Assembly: GCA_950295325.1 (NCBI GenBank)
Contig: OX485808.1
Location: 2,918,501 to 2,982,500, forward strand
Direction of reading: 5' to 3'
Source of the DNA: Polytrichum commune
Lineage: Eukaryota; Streptophyta; Polytrichopsida; Polytrichales; Polytrichaceae
DNA: 64,000 nucleotides
Under the pieces are notes generated by a model, which searched no databases, was not told the DNA's origin, and saw only the letters and a program-made list of their open reading frames with translations. Shown in pieces: positions 11,111-22,444 of the stretch. The translations under genes were made by a program, and so were the position numbers. The number at the start of each line of letters is the position of its first letter. The first letter of the stretch is position 1.

Positions 11111-12153
11111 ACGTCTAGAACCCAAACCTGATATCATTTGCCTGCACCTCCTCCGTCGCAGTCCATAAATTTTGTCTGTCCTACTCAAATGTTCATTGTC
11201 ACGAAACTTTTGAATCACTCTGGCCCCTAATCTGAGGTGAATACAAGTATCAAGTATAGGTTCTAGAAACCCACCTTCCGGTTCCATCAAGCTCGTCTCT
11301 TCAAGCTCGTCCTCCGCACTGTGCTCCTCCGATGCGGGATTGGATGCGTGATTGGACTGCATCCCCAATTCTTTCGATGTTCCTCCAGACTGACATCCTC
11401 GGCCCCGGGACGTTGACGGACCTTCAGATTCATCTACCGTCGACAATGTTGCGTTCTCCCCTCTGTCTTCAAAATCTAAAACTTTGTTAATTCCATTTGT
11501 CTCGTATCTTTCATGTTGTTCCTTCTTCCTCCCCATTATACTCATCTTCAATGCCTTAGTACTACTGAAATACAACTTCCCTCTCTTTTTCCTTCTCTTG
11601 ATATGGTTCTGCATGTCAGGTATCACCCTCTAGAGCATGTCTACTCCAACACTCCCAAAACCCTCCCTTGAACCGAACACATCTTACGGCACTCGAGAGT
11701 CCATAACTTATGATTCTAAAACAAAGGATATGAATATCACGAGATCTTATACAAGTGTTTGCACGAGGGACAATCCTATATTTAATGCCCAATTGAGTCT
11801 TTGTCATTCGTTCTATTCCTGTCTTGAAACGTGAAGTCTATCTCTAGATCTAGTTATGAATTATGCTTTAAGTCGGCGCCAAATAATCATATTTAATTGC
11901 TTGTCGAATAGAATGTCTACCATGACTTGCACGCTATACTTATATATATCGTGACAGCGTTACCCATCACTTTTAGACTCAAGGACGGTTGTTTCCATAT
12001 TGAAAATATTAGTGAAGCTTTTGTTCAAAGTTCATCCATCATGTGGATCATGTCGTTATCATTGGCAACCCATTTGTAATATATAGATGGCCCATAATGT
12101 TCAGAATCCTCTTTCATATTTTCTTCTTAGTGCAAGGCCTCATTCCCCTCATC

Positions 12154-13824
12154 ATGGCTCATCTTCCTGCTAACGGAGAGTTGGGGATGGCTGTCCTCTA
12201 TGCTGATGGAGTTAGAGTCCCACTTACCTTTCGGATGGAGGAGAACGGACTAGCTTACGTGACGTCACAACATTTGAGTCTTCGGTTTGGCTTCAGAGAG
12301 GACACTATTATTGTTGACGAGGATATTTTTGACGTTGTCACGTCTGAGCTTACACACACCCTTGGTCGGGTTTCGCAGCGAGATGAGAACAATATCTTGT
12401 TTTGGAGTCTTCATCCAGGTAGTTACCGAGTGTATAGCCTCACTGATTCTCAGATGGCTGCGTCTACTGAGATCCTTACTCCTCGTTCTTCCTCTACCTG
12501 CATCATTCAAACTCCTCTGCCACGTGATGTGAAGGTCAAGCTCGAGCCTGGTCTCGATACGCCAATTGTAGAAAACGTTACATTTCAATCTGTAATAACA
12601 CTTTCTTCTATTGAAGAGTGCAGTCCCACAAAGGCCCCGCCTAAGGTCATAGTTAGTGGGAACGCTCCTAAAGTATATCCTTTGTCGCAAGATACTGTTA
12701 GCATATTACCATTACTTAAACAACTCGCCGGAATGCCTGGGAAAAAAAAAATTCTTAAAAAAATAAACTACTCGGTGATTAGACACGAAAGGGTAGAGTA
12801 CCTTCCTGCTGTGTTCGATGGTGCCGTCATATTTGAGTTGCCACCCGCTGGTCACACGGCCGCACGGTCACAGGCCAAGTCAATGCAGGGAATGGACAAG
12901 CGTTACGACGGCCATGTGTGGACGAAGACCATCACCACCAACATTACAAACGACTTTGGTTTGTCCTTCCGTTCTTCCGCCTGCGTTGGATACCTGCATT
13001 GCAACAACAAGGACTGTGAATATCTGATCCGCCGTCCTCGTATTTTCCAAGTCAACGAGACAGAGTTTGAAGGTTGTACCCTGCAAGCCTTTGTAGTGGA
13101 TCAAACACCCCCAACTGAGTCCACTCTTGTTTGCAAGGTATGTAAAGAACCCCCGGCATGTATTGCTACATGTGGAGCAAAGATTTATTATGTGGCTGGC
13201 AAAATCAACCATACAAGAACGTGTATTCACCTAGGAACTCACGATCACCCAGTCAAGGTGGGCGACTACAGAGACACTAAGGCTGAGATCAGTGGCCTAA
13301 TTGAAGAACAGATCGAGAAGACTCCCCAGGCTACCAAGAGTGCAGTGGTGTTGGAGGCTAGCAAAGTTCTAATTGGCAACTATCTTCTTCAACCCGATGA
13401 CGCGCAGCCAAAGAAGCTTAGTCTAGAGGAACTTGTTCCTCTATTTGACCGATGCAAGGACATGGCTTCCCCAAACATCCGCAACAAGGTCATGAGCTTC
13501 CGTTTCCTCAAAAGATATGGTGTCATGGACTCTATCACCAAACTCCGTGGAATCAGTTTATGGGCCTTAGTTCGGGAGAACAAATTTCCAGGTCAAGGGG
13601 CTGATCTTGACAAGGTTTTTGTCTTCAAGATGTCGGAAGTCGGGCTAGGTAGTGGGGTAGACTTGGTGAAGCGTATGCAGCCCGGCGAAGATCTGGAGAA
13701 TGCCTGGATGATGTTCGACCATGTCAAACGTGTAAGACAATGGACCACAATGGCATGCCACTTGTATGACTCCACATATTGTCGGTTACTAATGCAAGTG
13801 ATTAGGGTAAAGTCAAATATATAA
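12154..13824 (+). pseudogene. MULE transposase, N-terminal part, truncated
   Basis: The open frame runs from 12043; the first well-placed Met is at 12154 (MAHLPANGEL), about 556 residues. Two Cys/His-rich stretches lie around residues 310-405 of the full frame (ACVGYLHCNNKDCEYL; CKVCKEPPACIATCG, then TCIHLGTHDHP). They resemble the zinc-binding N-terminal region of Mutator-type transposases (FLYWCH/SWIM-like). The frame stops just after YDSTYC, which may be the first catalytic Asp strand, so the rest of the DDE core and the C-terminal zinc knuckle are absent. The sequence after the stop is AT-rich MULE terminal DNA. Assignment rests mainly on the enclosing element's 9-bp duplication and inverted ends. 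An intron is possible upstream of 12154. Confidence 0.6.
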
Positions 13825-14302
13825 GAAGCCGTCATCTATTTTGAAAGTAACCCTAACCAGTTAGAAAACTGGATGAATGCCTAACTTATATTTAATTATA
13901 ATTGAAAACTGCCCAACTTTGAGATATTATTTTTCAAATTGCCTAACCACTTTTTTCACTTTAATTAATTATTAGGCAAAAGAGTGCCTAAGCTGATGGT
14001 AACACATATCGTAAAACATACCCGTAAAAAAAATTGTTTAAATCAACCAATATTACTGGAAAGTGATAGCACGGTAATAGGAAAAAAATAGTAATTTATC
14101 AATTTTTAAACCCCCTGGGTCCACGGTTATAGGTCTCAAAAATTGGCCAAAAAAAGAAATATTCACATAATATTCCAAAATGCTAAAATTTGAAAACTAA
14201 ATTTAGCATAAATATTCTATATTTGGATTGTGTTATCCATTTTCCGCTCTCTGCTCTCCAATTCTCCGCTCTCCGCCCATCGCTCGCGTACAAGTCACGC
14301 TC
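13825..14302. other. MULE right terminal region
   Basis: AT-rich non-coding sequence carrying the inner inverted motif CCACGGTTATAGGTC and the repetitive outer end (CGCTCTC motifs, then CGCTCGCGTAC). It pairs with the left terminal region at 6023-6120. Confidence 0.65.
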
Positions 14303-14787
14303 CGCTTAAGGGTGGGTGGTTTGGCCTCACAGTTGGATCAGACTTGGTTACTAGTGGGTTTAAGCTTGGTAAAGCTTGTTTGCGGACCGGTTATCGGACC
14401 GGTTATGAGCTCGTCTCGGTTAGGGGAAGGGTCCATGGGTGCCAAGGCCATCTTATATAGTGGGCTTAGTTAATTAGGAAGGGGGGGGGGGGGAAGAGAT
14501 TAGACTAGGAATTCAACTCATTAGTAAATTAGAGGGTGGAATAGGGGGATGAGCTTTTGGTAGGGATTTGATAGTTGGTTTGTAGATTAGTGGGGAAAAA
14601 AGAATAATAGAGAAGAGCATTTTTCAATGCTTGTACTCGTATTATGGAATAAATTGGTGTGCAAGAGTTGATGGGAAATGACATGGATTTTTACGAAGTT
14701 GGTAAGAGGGAGTTATGTGAACCCGAATGTAATCCCCATGCCCTCACCCGGACTAGGACGCTTAAGGGTGGGTGGTTTGGCCTCACA

Positions 14788-15251
14788 GGGGGGTGGCAGG
14801 ACAAGAAGGTGAAGTCATCCAACCTCCAATATGTCCTTCCATATTTTACAACTAGTTACTCAAGCAAGTTCTAGGATGTCAAATTAATCCACACATATGG
14901 TATCTCCTATAGGCCATCACACCTATTCGAGTGCAACATATAAAAAATGCCGAAATATCAAAGGCCTCTAGTATCTACTTTAGGCCATTCCAACCAATTA
15001 AATCCAACAAGGTCAAGGAAGTTGAGTTCCACAAAGTCCCTTGAATCTCCTTTGAGCCTTTACACTCATTTAAATATAAAGAAGTCAAAGGAGGTTAAAT
15101 GATCCCTACGCCTCAGGAATCTCTTTTAAGCTTGAAATCTACATAAGTTGACTCTAGTCCAAAAGATCATGTTACCCACCGCCTCTAATGTTTCTTTCGA
15201 GCTAATACCCTACACCTTTCATTTTCAAGCCTACACAACCCTTCATTTTAA
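14788..15251. other. Spacer downstream of the kinase-NLR (copy A)
   Basis: It corresponds to 46870-47328 in copy B and holds no gene. Short stretches resemble degenerate LRR repeat DNA (for example near 14990-15090), so it may be the eroded tail of an older, longer LRR array. Confidence 0.5.
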
Positions 15252-18200
15252 TCAAGAGCATTGAAGCCAAGTCACCAATTTTCTCCAGGATCGACTCAAG
15301 CGTTTGCCCATAGAGAATTTGACCTCCTTGACCACCACTATTTGACAAAGATTATTTTTCTCAAAGGTCCACGCCCAAGGTTTTCTACCCCACGCCTTTG
15401 GTATCTCCTTCAAGCCTTGACACCCCCATAAACCAACGGAGGTCAAGGAGGTCAAGTTACCCAATGCCTCCGGTATCTCCTTCAAGCCTTCACAATGATT
15501 TAAGTCGAGGGAGGTCAAGGAGGTCAAGTTACCCAATGCCTCCTGTATCTTCTTCAAGCCTTCACACCAACTTAAGTCGAGAGAGGTCAAGGAGGTCAAG
15601 TTACCCAACGCCTCCGGTATCTCCTTCAAGCCTCTACACCCATTTAAGTTGAGCGAGGTCAAGGAGGTCAAGTTACCCAACGCCTCCGGTATCTCCTTCA
15701 AGCCCCAACACCCGCTTAAGTTGAGGGAGGTCAAGGAGGCCAAGTTACCCACCGCCTCCGGTATCTCCTTAGAGAATATACAATGCCGTATGTCGAGCGA
15801 GGTCAAGGAGGTCAAGTTACCCAACGCCTCCGGTATCTCCTTCAAGCCATAACACTCACTTAAGTCGAGGGAGGTCAAGGAGGTCAAGTTACCCAAAGCC
15901 TCCGGTATCTCCTTCAAGCCCCAACACCCGCTTAAGTTGAGGGAGGTCAAGGAGGTCAACTTACCCAACGCCTCCGGTATCTCCTTCAAGCCCCAACACC
16001 CTTCTAAGTTGAGGGAGGTCAAGGAGATCAAGTTACCCAACGCCTCCGGTATCTACTCCAAGCCATAACACCCTTCTAAGTTGAGGGAGGTCAAGGAGAT
16101 CAAGTTACCCAACGCCTCCGGTATCTTGTTCAATAACCAACACTCAGTTAAGTCAAGGGAGGTCAAGGAGGTCAAGTTACCCAACGCCTCCGGTATCTCC
16201 TTCAAGCCTTTACATTTATGTAAGTCGAGCGAGGTCAAGGAGGTCAAGTTACCCAACGCCTCCAGTATCTCCTTCAAGCCTTCACAATAACTTAAGTCGA
16301 GCGAGGTCAAGGAGGTCAAGTTACCCAACGCCTCCGGTATCTCCTTCAAGCCATAACACCAACTTAAGTTGAGGAAGGTCAAGGAGGTCAAGTTACCCAT
16401 CGCCTCCGGTATCTCCTTCAAGCCATTATAACAATAACTTAAGTTGAGGGAGGTCAGGGAGGTCAAGTTACCCAACGCCTCCAGTATCTCCTTCAAGCCC
16501 CAACACCCACTTAAGTCAAAATAAGTCAAGATGCTTAAGTTGCCTATGGTGCTTGGCAGGGATCGCAAATTTCGGCAACGTCTTATTCTCATTTTGTATA
16601 AGAATTTCAATTGTCCAATGCTATCATTAATATCATATAGAGTAGATATGCCTTCAATCACCAAAATTTGCAAATATATGTGATTGTCCCATTTGAACAT
16701 AAATGGATTTGAGGTCATAATTTCAAAATTACGATTCTTTTGGCAAATCACCATCAAACATTGGAGATTTTTTGATCGATTCAAAAATTTATCCAATGAG
16801 ATTGAACCATCAAAACCTTGAAAACCAAAATATCGGAGCGAAACCAAAGGTTTTGTAATGTCAAAGTGTGTTTTGAATTCCTTTGTTGGTTCATTGAAAG
16901 AAAGGCATTCGATACGCTCCATAATTGTTTGTGTTCTCCCACTCCATGTTGCATTTTGTATTTTCCACCATCGAGTACCTTTATACATGGGGTCTGTTTC
17001 CACAATCATACGTCCCATATCCCGTAATTGATCATGGATTTCATACACTCCATCTTTATCAATCTTAACCAAGGATTTATCTTCGAGACGTTTCAACGAT
17101 TCTTCAGGATTTTTGTTCACATCTCGCCATAAACGTGATGAGGTCACAACTTGTAATGTATCCATTGGGACCAAATCTTTGCTAAAATGACAACATATGT
17201 CCAAAAACAAGTTTTTTTCTTCTTGGGTAAGGTCGTCGAAGCTCATCCGTAGGCAATGCCAAACCTCATTGTTATTTTCCGATCCCAACGCTCTTGCCCT
17301 TTGTAGTCTTTGCAAAGCTCGCACCCAAATGCGTAGTCTCTTCAATCCATACAATGTTCCACCCACAACTTTCAAGCTCAAAGGGAGCCCTCTACATGCA
17401 TTCACAATGTTCTCGACGATGTCCACCATATGAGATGGTATTTCATATCCTTGATCACCAAAAGCATGCCTAGAGAATAACTTCATAGCTTCGCCTTTGA
17501 TGAGTTCATCCAAATCTACACGACCAACATCTCCCAGGTTTTCCACAAGGTGCCAATCACGAGTTGTGATGATCATCTTGTTAGTACACTTGGCTTTGAA
17601 GATATCAACATCCATCAACTCATGAATTTGCGTACTATTGCCAATGTCATCAAAAACAATGAGAGCACTTTTGTTTGTGATTGTTTGGCAAAGACGGGTC
17701 CTTGCTTGTACAATGTCTTTCACATCATCGACCTTTGCCCCTAAGTTGCTCAAGATTTCTTTGAAAATCTCGATAGTGCCACAATCTTTGTTCTTCATGA
17801 AAATAAAACAAATTGCTTCAAATTGACCACTCATACGTTCCATCACAACTTTTGCCAAAGTAGTTTTGCCCATTTCACCCACCCCTATAATGGCCACTAT
17901 GGAGTGTTTCTCCAATGCTTTCGTCACCCTTAGGATTCTTTCTTGCATACCAACAAGCTCGTTTCCTCCCTCCTTTGCACTTGTGTCCCCCTTGTGCTCC
18001 ATAGTACCTATTGTCGGTTCAATGTTCCCACTTGTTTCTTGAATTTGAGGGATGTTGGCCTTGTCCATCTTCACAACATTGTTCATATTGTTTGAAGCAT
18101 TCAAATGAAGTTCTTGCCGAATTTGACGGAGCCTCGAACAAATATCTTGAAAGGTTGGCCTTTCTGATGGTTCGAAAGACCAACAATCTTTGATCAAAGA

Positions 18201-19518
18201 TGTCAATGACTCGGGGCAATCGGGCGGCAAGATCGGCCTCTCTCCAGCTTTTATCCTTTCTTTTACCTCGGATCTCCTACATTGTGAGAATGGAATCACC
18301 GCCGTGATAATGTAAGAACACACCATGGCAAAGCTGAATACGTCACTTTTGAAAGCATTCACAAGATGTTTGAAGGTGTCATCGTATGCTACAAATGTCT
18401 CTGGTGCCCTAAACCCGGCGGAACCTAGATTATGGCATGTTGGCTCTTCATAAGCATCTTGTGCTTCAATTTTTGAAATTCCAAAGTCGACCAATTTAAC
18501 TTTCATGTAGCCCATGGAATCCAATCGGGGATCATTGAAGGAGTTCACAAGGATGTCTTCGGGCTTCAAGTCACGGTGTGCAACATTCATGTCATGGAGA
18601 TAGAGCATTCCGCTTGCAATTTGGAACATGACATCAACGGCAACAAGATTTGGTCGTTGCAAATTAACATTGTTCATAATTGCAACTCCGAGATTTCTCT
18701 CCATCTTCTCCATCACTATATATCGCCAATTGCTATCATGGGCACCTCCTTCACCACAACATATGAACTTAACAATGTTTGGATGACTCAACCCTGCTAA
18801 GATGCCCACTTCTTTCTTGAAATTTGCATACGCTAAATCCTCACAATCAATGTCAACCGCTTTAAAAACCTTCATAGCCAATTCCAAGCCGAAGCAATTT
18901 GTTTCGTATATTTGTCCAAAAGCACCACATCCCAACGGAGTTGATCGTTGAGGAATCCAACTGTTTGCTGGAAATGTACAGGAATTCAACTCACCGCCTT
19001 CTCCATCCATTCGACAAACCAACCGGTCGTAGGCATACTTTACAACTTGCCGATCCTCCAAGGATTTTGTTGCATGACTATGTTCCAACAATTGTTGGAC
19101 CAATGCGTTTCGGTCTTATATTGATCGGATGGAACTCTATGGACTTTCGAAGGTCCATGGTCATTATCCCCAATATTTGGAATTGCTCACACAATGTATC
19201 GAAAATACAATTGAGCTCTTCAAGCAACTCACGAAACTCTTCTTCATTATTCATCTGCCACAATGATGCATGAAACCAATAGTCCCTACTGCAGTCTTGG
19301 ATTAATGCCTCGATTTTACACACAACTCGATATAAATCCTCCATACTTGGTGCACGCTCCATTTTGTCATGATGAACTTGTTGGACCAAAGTTTTGAAAC
19401 ATTGTACAACAAGATTCGATTTGTTTTTTAAATGCAAACATTGTTTTGCATTCAATAAGATTTCCTTTTGTTGCTTCAATTTTTCTGAGCACTCCATCAA
19501 AAGCAGGAAGTTCTTCAT
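15252..19518 (-). pseudogene. Kinase-NBS-LRR immune receptor, copy A, broken
   Basis: Read from 19518 (ATG, MKNF): an N-terminal helical region; a protein kinase domain with GCGAFG loop, AMKVF lysine, HRDLKPED, DFG and APE; an NB-ARC domain with GVGEMGKTT, LIVFDD, IITTRD, GLPL and IHDQLRDMGR; then 16 LRRs of 24 residues and a basic tail. Known family role: an intracellular NLR immune receptor of the moss-type kinase class. Lesions: relative to copy B, 14 bp are missing between 19116 and 19117, which shifts the frame before the kinase; a TAG nonsense codon at 16053-16055 lies in LRR 7, where other repeats have GAG. The NB-ARC P-loop has Glu for the second Gly of GxGGxGKT, and the kinase catalytic-loop Asn is Asp. 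I judge it a decaying copy. Confidence 0.93.
15405..16535 (-). repeat. 72-bp LRR-coding repeat array, 16 units (copy A)
   Basis: Each 72-bp unit encodes one 24-residue LRR of the form LTSLTSLxLSxCxGLKEIPEALGN. The backbone is nearly invariant even at the nucleotide level. Variation is concentrated in the few residues around the Cys of LSxC, which are the exposed positions of a plant LRR. Unit 2 has one extra codon. Unit 7 contains the nonsense codon. Long plus-strand open frames here are shadows of the repeat. Confidence 0.95.
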
Positions 19519-22444
19519 GATGCAATACTTGCCGTATGTCCTCGAATAAATATACTTTATGAAATCTCAATTTGAAAGGATTTTGTATTGGAAAGGAACT
19601 TTGAAGGATCACGTAATCATCTGCACATCAAAGCCAAAAATCAAGATTAAGAACCCACCTTCATGTACAACACACACTCATATCTACTTGTTATGTGCAA
19701 CACATATTACATCTGTAAAAAAATTAAAAAAATCATGAATTTTTAAAAAACAATTATGTATTCTAAAAAGTCCTCCTTACTAGTTCCAACACTCTATAGT
19801 CTACTTGAGAGCATACACAACTTAATCAATTCATATGTTAAACATGTTTGTAACATAATGTAGGATGCTAAATGATCTTGGGCAACCTAGATTTTCTACA
19901 TTTGTAGAAGATATTAAGGTCTAAACAATTCTTCATTAACTATTCATACAATATAGCATGAGCATTGTATTATACATTATACAAATCTTTTCAAACTTGT
20001 AGAACGATATAATACAAGTATTTGTATTACTTGAGACCAACCCACCTTCCCCCAATCATGAAGTTTTCACTAACTAGGATATGGGACAAGAACTTGGTAT
20101 CTAGGTGCAGGTTGGACAACTAACACCAAAATCCAAATAGAAATGAATCATGGATGTGCGTGAACTCCGGGGCGGGGACTCTTTGTTGGAAACCTAAATG
20201 ATGTGCATAGGTGACCATGAAAAAGGATACCCCTACATGCGAGAAATTTATAGAGAACAAATAATGTATATGTACGAACAATACGCTAGAAAATGGCTCA
20301 TATATTTTTATCAAGCTTTTCAATGTAATGTCATGAAATCCTCCACTACATACACGAACTAAACTTCATGAAATAAATAGGCCTCCACTCCATATATGAT
20401 CTACTTTTACTTTCCAATGACATTTAGTCTTTGGACATTTTTCATCCATACGATATATCCCATAATACCTTGACCCTTCAACACACATCACTTCAAAGAA
20501 GTAAGGTATATTAGATGAAAATAACAAATCTATTGTCAATCATGTCTCTAGAACTTAAAAGCCTTTTGTACATCTATTCTAGAATTCCTTTGCAGAACTG
20601 TGTCAACTTCCCAATCACCACAATAATATATACCAAATTAGCAAAACATGTACCTAATACGCTTCTAAACCCTCTTGGTTTGAATCTACCACCCCGGAAA
20701 ACGTTCATCAAACACGAATGAGGCTGCTATACCTACCAAAAACCCATAGCAACCAAACGAACCAGGTAATGTGAGAAACCTTGTCTCGACATGTAGTAAG
20801 CGCCCAACCTACCGAGCTGCAATAATGACATGGTAAACATTTTGTGCCTGCTACAGGCTATTGCATAGCGACACGTGTCCATTATGAGACCAAATGGTCA
20901 TGAATTATGGGCGATAATATGCACGCTCATATCAAATCAAGAATAAACACTCTAGCAAAATATATACATTAATTTGGAATTCCATCATATGTTGATAGTT
21001 TCTTCCCAAGTGAGTTTGTTTCGTACTGTGCATGTATCAACAAATAACGCTAACAATACTCTCATAGACATTATTATTTTCATATAAACTATTTTGCCTA
21101 CATTTTCTTAATTCCTAGTAGTCGGTTAGATAATCATAACACTTGCACATAAACGAGGTTGCACTCGACACGCTTGGATTGGCGGATTCACACTCCACTA
21201 TCACCTCACTCTTGATGACAAGGTGGAGAACATCCTTATAGTCTATTCCCCATTCTCCTCCAACAATTACTTTGCTCCTAAACACTCACAATACTTGATG
21301 ACAACACATGCCACTCAATAACTTTATCACGTATCACGTAGCCCGTCATTTAACAATTTCCAAATGAGACAGTTTTATGGACCCAACAATAAGGTGAATA
21401 GGAATTTCTATATGAATCATGCAAGCGCATGATTGTATTGAAATAGAGAAGATATACACCTATGTGAAGAGGTAGGAAATACAAATGATGATGGTGTTGT
21501 GGCCAAATCGCCCTTGAAGTCAACTTCCCAATCTTCATGAACCATGCTATTAAGCAATTCGCGGAAGTCCCTTTTGTACAACACCACACTAAATGCTTAA
21601 GTTAACGTGGCCAACATTATATGTCGTGGATCGCATGCATCTGGCAACTAGCGAGGGTGTCATACGACACTTGGTGCTACATGACCAACCATGAAGACCA
21701 CTCTAATCAACATGGTTAGACATTTTTAATCTCACACTCAATATCAATGGTTTTGATTGCTCCTCAAATTTTAGGGCGCACAAAATCCCTAGGAGCAACC
21801 GCCGCTCAACTCAACATCAACACAACCTAATTTCTACACTAAACAACCGCCAACAAATCTAATCCACAAAGAGGAGTGCGAGTACATAGGAAGCAACATA
21901 CATATGAAGCATATTAACTCCTATTTAGACTCCTCTTTGCATGACAAATACCTACTTCAATAGCAAGCTATTGATATATCTCCAAGAAACAAACAAAACA
22001 AACAAATCTTCAGCTATTGGTAGAACCACAAGCTACACACAAAGTGGTCGAGCCAAGGAATATTTTTGACGGTTACATACCTTTTGTTCGTTGCTACAGA
22101 GTGGAACGAGAGGTCGAGTCCAACAAAGCCTGGGAAACGATAGGGATGGTGAGCCCAAAGTATAATAAATCAATGCTCATGACCCTAAGCATCACCTGAA
22201 CATCGTTGCCGTTGCAAACCACGACCCACCATCACCAAAAAAACCTGTAAGTTTTGGGAGTCGGTTGATCGTGAGACCCAAGGTGGTGAACAAAGGCCAG
22301 CATGCACCTCCCACAAAAGTAAACAGAAGATCGTTTGTAGAATGCCATGAAGTAGAGCACAGAGTCATACAAAAGACACCATGACTCATGCAGAGTCACA
22401 AAAGAGTCTCTAGAAAGTGTAGAACTTTTAATGCAAACTAGTAC
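19519..22444. other. AT-rich spacer upstream of the kinase-NLR (copy A)
   Basis: No gene recognised. It presumably holds the promoter of the kinase-NLR, immediately above 19518. Matching DNA is at 52059-54926 in copy B. Several short minus-strand frames are shared between the copies (near 20700-20900 and 21200-21600) but match no family I know. Copy A keeps about 60 bp near 21520 that copy B has lost. Confidence 0.55.

Larger units (their letters stand above)
7382..11626 (-). pseudogene. Captured multi-exon gene with a methyltransferase-like motif
   Basis: Exons can be traced on the minus strand. (1) 11057-11626 is a charged, disordered region with a Ser/Thr/Glu-rich middle. (2) An exon from about 10155 is interrupted by LTR copy C and resumes at 8069, ending at 7980; it reads DKFWKG, then PKEKAVSLLQLLISG and IICDLTAGTG. 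(3) 7696-7891 reads NRAIVALEGDKELYEELL, with an in-frame stop soon after and a frame shift at its start. (4) 7382-7598 ends DEFIP. Introns have usable borders (donors GTATAAGT and GTGAGTAAGT, acceptors TTTGTAG and TTGTTGCAG). DLTAGTG followed by an ALEGD strand resembles SAM-binding motifs of N6-adenine/N4-cytosine type methyltransferases. The catalytic (D/N)PPY motif was not seen. Stop, frameshift and LTR make it non-functional. Because it lies within the MULE termini, I infer capture from a host gene. Confidence 0.55.
6023..14302. mobile_element. Mutator-like element (MULE) carrying a captured gene
   Basis: The insertion in LTR copy B is flanked by a perfect 9-bp duplication CGCTTAAGG (6014-6022 and 14303-14311). 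A 9-bp duplication is typical of Mutator elements. The ends form an imperfect inverted repeat: AGTATGCGAGCATAGAGCG on the left, and TGTACGCGAGCGATGGGCG reading in from the right. Further in, CCTATAACCGCGG (left) pairs with CCTATAACCGTGG (right). Inside are a Tigger fragment, a decayed multi-exon minus-strand gene with a methyltransferase motif, LTR copy C, a 180-bp tandem array and a plus-strand truncated transposase. Total length is 8280 bp. Copy B lacks it. Confidence 0.82.
4814..14331 (+). mobile_element. Solo LTR, copy B, interrupted by a Mutator-like element
   Basis: It starts TATGAGCCCAAAATGAG at 4814 and ends TTTGGCCTCACA at 14331. The target duplication is a perfect GTTGG (4809-4813 and 14332-14336). 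The Mutator-like element at 6023-14302 sits 29 bp from its 3' end. Without that insertion and its 9-bp duplication the LTR is about 1.23 kb. It is the second level of the nest. Confidence 0.88.
3616..14787 (+). mobile_element. Solo LTR, copy A, host of the nested insertions
   Basis: The outer element starts TATGAGCCCAAAATGG at 3616 and ends TTTGGCCTCACA at 14787. Both flanks are G runs (3611-3615 and 14788-14792), consistent with a 5-bp GGGGG duplication. Copy B shows the empty G-tract site near 46864. LTR copy B (4814-14331) interrupts it inside its minisatellite. Without that insertion the outer element is about 1.65 kb. It has no gag or pol sequence of its own. Confidence 0.85.

Noticed and set aside
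3616-14787. Full-length LTR retrotransposon with two LTRs and an internal region
   Set aside because: The target duplications pair each LTR start with its own end (GGGGG, GTTGG), so these are nested solo LTRs; no gag or pol is present between them.
15398-16290. Plus-strand open frames rich in REVKEVKLPNASGISFKP or RSRRSSYPMPPVS repeats
   Set aside because: They are antisense shadows of the 72-bp LRR array; the same happens at 47457-48862.
19367-19612. Alternative N-terminal frame MILQSSFPIQNPFKLRFHKVYL upstream of the kinase-NLR
   Set aside because: It is conserved in both copies, but so is the surrounding DNA; it is out of frame with the receptor and overlaps its first codons. An upstream exon cannot be excluded.
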